64,000 nt of DNA, from contig NZ_CP188040.1 in assembly GCF_049943125.1 (NCBI RefSeq), positions 2,480,001 through 2,544,000 of the forward strand, in the 5' to 3' direction. Below, piece by piece: positions 61,160 to 64,000 of the stretch. This DNA is from JAEXZL01 sp049943125. GTDB taxonomy: Bacteria > Bacillota > Clostridia > Clostridiales > Clostridiaceae. The notes beneath the pieces are model-generated. The model worked only from the letters and a program-made list of their open reading frames with translations, had not been told where the DNA came from and did no database searches. Position 1 is the stretch's first letter, and every line of letters begins with the position of its first letter. The position numbers and the translations under genes were made by a program.

Positions 61160-61720
61160 TTATATGCCTTCTGGGAGAGGACTTTTAATATTTTTTTCCT
61201 TCAATATTTCATATATGGTTTTAGAGGTTGTGTCCTTTTCTGTATAGCCTAACAAATCCAAAACCTCGTAGAATTCCTCTTTGCTTATGGTCTCGATTTC
61301 TAAGTATGGATGGGGATAGATTTCTGGTGAGTTTATATCAATTTCTATCAGGGTATTTTTATATTTATAGCTTTCTCTGTACTTTCTTATAACCTCTACT
61401 GGTACTAAGCCTAGAGCTTTAAATATTTTTTTGCCTTCTTCACCGGAAGCTATAGTTGTTTCACTTTCCTCCATCCTTTTAAATATCTCCTGGCTGAGCA
61501 TTCTTTTAACGGTCATATAGTATTCTTTATTGTCAGTAAGGAGGTTATGCACTTCTCTGATTCTGGCATAGCCTTTGTTTTTTAGTAGGCTTTTATCTTC
61601 AAAATCATAAATATTATTTATCTGATCTTCTTTTTTAATAAGGGGAATGCTATTTTTATCCATAATCTGCCTGATTTTTTCTAAATCTATGTCTAAAATT
61701 TTTACTTCCATTTCTTCCAT
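61160..61720 (-). CDS. CYTH domain protein (triphosphate-tunnel enzyme)
   Basis: A 186-residue protein starting MEEMEVKILDID, which carries the ExExK motif of the CYTH superfamily (E3-x-E5-x-K7). Other tunnel residues appear in GYARIREV (Arg pair), YYMTVKR and ALIEIDINSPE-type sequence (IEIDINS). Relatives hydrolyse inorganic or thiamine triphosphate or act as adenylate cyclase IV; the substrate here is open. AGGAGG precedes the ATG. Monocistronic, convergent with CPBP. Confidence 0.88.
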   Translation of the reverse strand: MEEMEVKILDIDLEKIRQIMDKNSIPLIKKEDQINNIYDFEDKSLLKNKGYARIREVHNLLTDNKEYYMTVKRMLSQEIFKRMEESETTIASGEEGKKIFKALGLVPVEVIRKYRESYKYKNTLIEIDINSPEIYPHPYLEIETISKEEFYEVLDLLGYTEKDTTSKTIYEILKEKNIKSPLPEGI

Positions 61721-61820
61721 GGTGAGCCTCCTATTTTTTATATGTATTAGTTTAGATAAAGCTTATATTTATGTTATAATCTATTATACAATATTTACAA
61801 ATGGAGAGAGGAGTTTTTTT

Positions 61821-62321
61821 GTGGATAATTTTAAAGAACAACTGGTAAGAGCAAACAGTGGGACAGCCTATAAAACAACTAAGGTTTTTACCTATATTTT
61901 TGGAGCATTAGCGGTATTATTCCTAGGTACTTTTCAGCTTATTCTTGCAGCAATTTTTGGACTAGCTGCTGTGGGGTTATTCTTATTAAAGAGAAGGCTT
62001 TATTTAGAATATGAGTATAGTATAACCAATGGGGAAGTTGATGTTGATAAGATAATTGAAGCAAAGAGCAGAAAGAAGCTTATCACCTTTAATATGAAGG
62101 AAGTAGAGCTTTTAGCCCCCTTAGATAGCTCCGAATACAAAAGCTTTTCTGGAAAACCAGAAAAAATAATTAATGCCGTTCCTAATGGAGATACTAATAG
62201 GAAGTATGGAGCAATAATTAACGGTGGGGGAAAAAGAGCACAGCTTATATTTGTACCTAATAAGGAATTTGTGGATCTATGCTTTATATATAATCCAAAG
62301 GCAGTGAAAAAATTTATTTAA
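61821..62321 (+). CDS. DUF6106-like membrane protein
   Basis: A 166-residue protein with an N-terminal amphipathic start, two close hydrophobic segments (about residues 22-40 and 42-58) and a soluble C-terminal part beginning LYLEYEYSITNGEVDVDKI. The start is GTG 61821, chosen because GAGAGGAG lies 7 bases upstream; an upstream frame exists but overlaps the CYTH gene and has no support. The pattern matches small clostridial proteins called DUF6106; function unknown. It is 18 bases upstream of the nucleoid-associated-protein gene, probably in one operon. Confidence 0.78.
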   Translation: MDNFKEQLVRANSGTAYKTTKVFTYIFGALAVLFLGTFQLILAAIFGLAAVGLFLLKRRLYLEYEYSITNGEVDVDKIIEAKSRKKLITFNMKEVELLAPLDSSEYKSFSGKPEKIINAVPNGDTNRKYGAIINGGGKRAQLIFVPNKEFVDLCFIYNPKAVKKFI

Positions 62322-62339
62322 TTAAAGAGGAAGTAAGCC

Positions 62340-63377
62340 ATGGAATACATCAATGATATTACTATAAACGAAGCAATTATTCACATCCTTGATAGTAACA
62401 GTGATGAACCTATACTTAATAACTTCACCCTAGAGCTCAATGAAGATGTTTATAAATTTATATTGAAGCATCTACAAAGATCCTTTAAGGATGAGGAGCT
62501 TAAATATGCCCTTTTTAATAAAAGAACCGTAGTAAAAGACGTCAGTCAGGAATTTTTAAAAGGGGAAGGCTTAAGTTTTATAGAGGCTTCTCAGGAGTTA
62601 GCACGGCAGCTATTTTCTTTAATAAAGGGGAATGGAAATATTCCTTCCTGTGACCTTATGGTAGTTAATCTCACTACAGAATATGGTCCTATGATTGGCA
62701 TATTAAAAATGGATTATGTTAAGAACTTTACTCATGAGATAGATTTTGTTGATGATCAGATTGGAATCAATATAATCCCTCATACTACAGGACTGCCTGG
62801 AGGAGGACAAAAGCTTCAAAAGTCAGCCTTCATTAAGCTTATAAAAGAAGATCAGGAATTTAATCTCATGGTTATTGATAAACAAGCTAAGGGAAAAAAT
62901 GAAGAAGAGTACGGGAGTAATTATTTTATTTCTAGTTACTTGGGTTGTAATATTATAAAAAACGAAAGAGACATGACAAAAGGGCTTTTAAAAGCTGCAG
63001 AGGCATGGACTAGAAACAACATAACAGAGGATGCTGACAGGGCAGAACAGCTTAGAAGTACTCTCAAGCAGAAGCTTAAGGAAGAGGAGAGCATAAATAT
63101 AGATGCCTTAAGCGAAGAGCTTTTTAGAGATGAACCGGAAAAGAAAAGAAGCTTTCAGGAATATACAGCTTCACAAGGCCTTGAAGAAGAGGTTATCCTT
63201 GACAAGGAGTATGTGGAGAAAAAGCTGAAAAGAATAAGACTAAAAATTGATAGAGATATTGATTTATATATTACGGAAGAAGCCTATAACGATATTAATC
63301 GCTTTGAGATTGTTAGAAATGGCGATGGAAGCATTAATATGATAGTTAAGCATATAATGAACTATATTGAAAAATAA
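62340..63377 (+). CDS. NdpA/YejK-like nucleoid-associated protein
   Basis: A 345-residue protein of the YejK/NdpA type, 18 bases after the DUF6106-like gene. Family features are INEAIIHILD near the start, the conserved QIGINIIPHTTGLPGGGQK region (about 142-160) and YFISSYLGCN (about 200). E. coli YejK is a spermidine nucleoid protein of unclear role. The gene has AGAGGAAG 8 bases before the ATG and ends at a bidirectional terminator. Assignment is by general pattern; the DNA-binding function is from the family. Confidence 0.85.
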   Translation: MEYINDITINEAIIHILDSNSDEPILNNFTLELNEDVYKFILKHLQRSFKDEELKYALFNKRTVVKDVSQEFLKGEGLSFIEASQELARQLFSLIKGNGNIPSCDLMVVNLTTEYGPMIGILKMDYVKNFTHEIDFVDDQIGINIIPHTTGLPGGGQKLQKSAFIKLIKEDQEFNLMVIDKQAKGKNEEEYGSNYFISSYLGCNIIKNERDMTKGLLKAAEAWTRNNITEDADRAEQLRSTLKQKLKEEESINIDALSEELFRDEPEKKRSFQEYTASQGLEEEVILDKEYVEKKLKRIRLKIDRDIDLYITEEAYNDINRFEIVRNGDGSINMIVKHIMNYIEK

Positions 63378-63404
63378 GAAGAGGAGCAGGCTCCTCTTCT
63401 TATT
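63373..63404. terminator. Bidirectional terminator before fba
   Basis: A near-perfect stem (AATAAGAAGAGGAGC/GCTCCTCTTCTTATT) with a very short loop and A/T runs on both sides, between converging genes. Confidence 0.85.
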
Positions 63405-63416
63405 TTTTATTTAAAA

Positions 63417-64000
63417 TTATTTATTCATTGCGTTAGCGGATCCTAGTATGTGGTCGATCTTATATTCAACAACCTTCTGAACAGCATCTCTTCCAGCGCC
63501 TAAGTATTTTCTTGGATCAAATTCACCAGGGTTTTCTCCAAATACCTTTCTTACAGCTGCCGTCATGGCAAGTCTTAAGTCTGTATCCATATTTATCTTA
63601 CATACAGCCATGGAGGAAGCTTTTCTCAGCATATCCTCTGGAATACCCTTAGCATCCTTGATTGCACCACCAAATTTATTGCAGGTAGCTACGGCTTCAG
63701 CATCTACGGCAGAAGCTCCATGAAGTACTATAGGGAAGCCTGGAAGCTCTTTTCCTATTTCTTCAAGAATATTGAACTTAAGCTCTGGCTTGAAGTCTGG
63801 TGGGAACTTGAAAGCACCATGGGAGGTTCCTATAGCTATTGCTAAGGAATCGCAGCCTGTTCTTTTAACGAAGTCCACAGCTTGAGCAGGATCAGTATAT
63901 ACATGCTCAGCAGCAACAACATCATCCTCTATTCCTGCCAAAACACCAAGTTCTGCTTCTACTACTACTCCTCTAGCATGAGCATACTCTACAACCTCTT
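63417..64000 (-). CDS. fba: Class II fructose-bisphosphate aldolase (C-terminal part; truncated by window end)
   Basis: The frame is open to the window edge, so the N-terminus lies outside; 194 codons are seen. Conserved segments: EYAHARGVVVEAELGVLAGI (with a metal-site His), AIAIGTSHGAFKF (second His region), VLHGASAV (Zn-binding His) and KINMDTDLR near the C-terminal phosphate loop. The enzyme splits fructose 1,6-bisphosphate in glycolysis and is zinc dependent. It is convergent with the NdpA-like gene and shares its terminator. Confidence 0.95.
   Translation of the reverse strand, partial: EVVEYAHARGVVVEAELGVLAGIEDDVVAAEHVYTDPAQAVDFVKRTGCDSLAIAIGTSHGAFKFPPDFKPELKFNILEEIGKELPGFPIVLHGASAVDAEAVATCNKFGGAIKDAKGIPEDMLRKASSMAVCKINMDTDLRLAMTAAVRKVFGENPGEFDPRKYLGAGRDAVQKVVEYKIDHILGSANAMNK

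Noticed and set aside
61647..61820. Upstream extension of the DUF6106-like gene
   Set aside because: It overlaps the CYTH gene and its start region; GTG 61821 with GAGAGGAG explains the start better.

Overview
The window is chromosomal DNA of a low-GC, endospore-forming, strictly anaerobic Firmicute of the Clostridium type. The evidence is the AT-rich sequence with strong AGGAGG ribosome binding sites, gerK-type spore germination genes, desulfoferrodoxin and reverse rubrerythrin, and T-box leaders on two aminoacyl-tRNA synthetase genes. I see no rRNA, tRNA, CRISPR array, prophage or insertion sequence. Most genes sit in short operons closed by clear intrinsic terminators.

Layout. 1-7190: sugar ABC transporter (binding protein, two permeases), a 59-residue membrane protein, a sugar-1-phosphate nucleotidyltransferase, an N-acetylhexosamine 1-kinase and a GH112 galacto-N-biose/lacto-N-biose phosphorylase. 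Together these would import and phosphorolyse a beta-1,3-galactosyl-N-acetylhexosamine disaccharide of host mucin or milk glycans. 7364-8659: M18 aminopeptidase. 8690-9021: a structured intergenic stretch, then a promoter, antiterminator target and terminator. 9071-13348: BglG/LicT antiterminator, beta-glucoside PTS EIIBCA and GH1 6-phospho-beta-glucosidase, with a second antiterminator target between the first two. 13443-17759: small acidic protein, desulfoferrodoxin, collagen-like protein, release factor 3 and a Cof-type HAD phosphatase. 17847-20212: trpS with a T-box (specifier TGG), an ECF transporter S component, a near-pure purine tract and a 54-residue zinc-ribbon protein. 20420-24095: gerK locus, with gerKB divergent from gerKA-gerKC and broken by one in-frame TGA.

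24227-30635: YajQ-like protein, GAF-GGDEF protein, small P-loop protein, tyrS, a FliK-like/FlhB-like pair and a metallophosphoesterase. 30813-33670: ArsR repressor with a 36-bp dyad over its own promoter, followed by an 836-residue sulfur-handling fusion (CoA-disulfide reductase, rhodanese, TusA, DsrE). 33910-45526: two complete oppBCDFA oligopeptide transporter operons in tandem, an ancient and diverged duplication. 45692-47346: soluble chemoreceptor-like protein and a DUF2225-like protein. 47474-51767: small alarmone synthetase, then a three-gene set of a 22-residue-repeat protein, a MoxR-like AAA+ ATPase and a protein with HExxH and VWA motifs. 51816-54439: HesB-like protein, hypothetical protein, tRNA hydroxylase TrhO and a CFI-box protein. 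54573-57310: leuS with a T-box (specifier CTT). 57445-59793: azoreductase divergent from a TetR regulator, and reverse rubrerythrin. 59984-64000: CPBP membrane protease, CYTH protein, DUF6106-like membrane protein, nucleoid-associated protein and the C-terminal part of class II fructose-bisphosphate aldolase.

The strongest candidates for something undescribed are the repeat protein/MoxR/VWA-HExxH set, the sulfur fusion with its dyad operator, the gerKB nonsense codon, and the structured intergenic region at 8690-8860.
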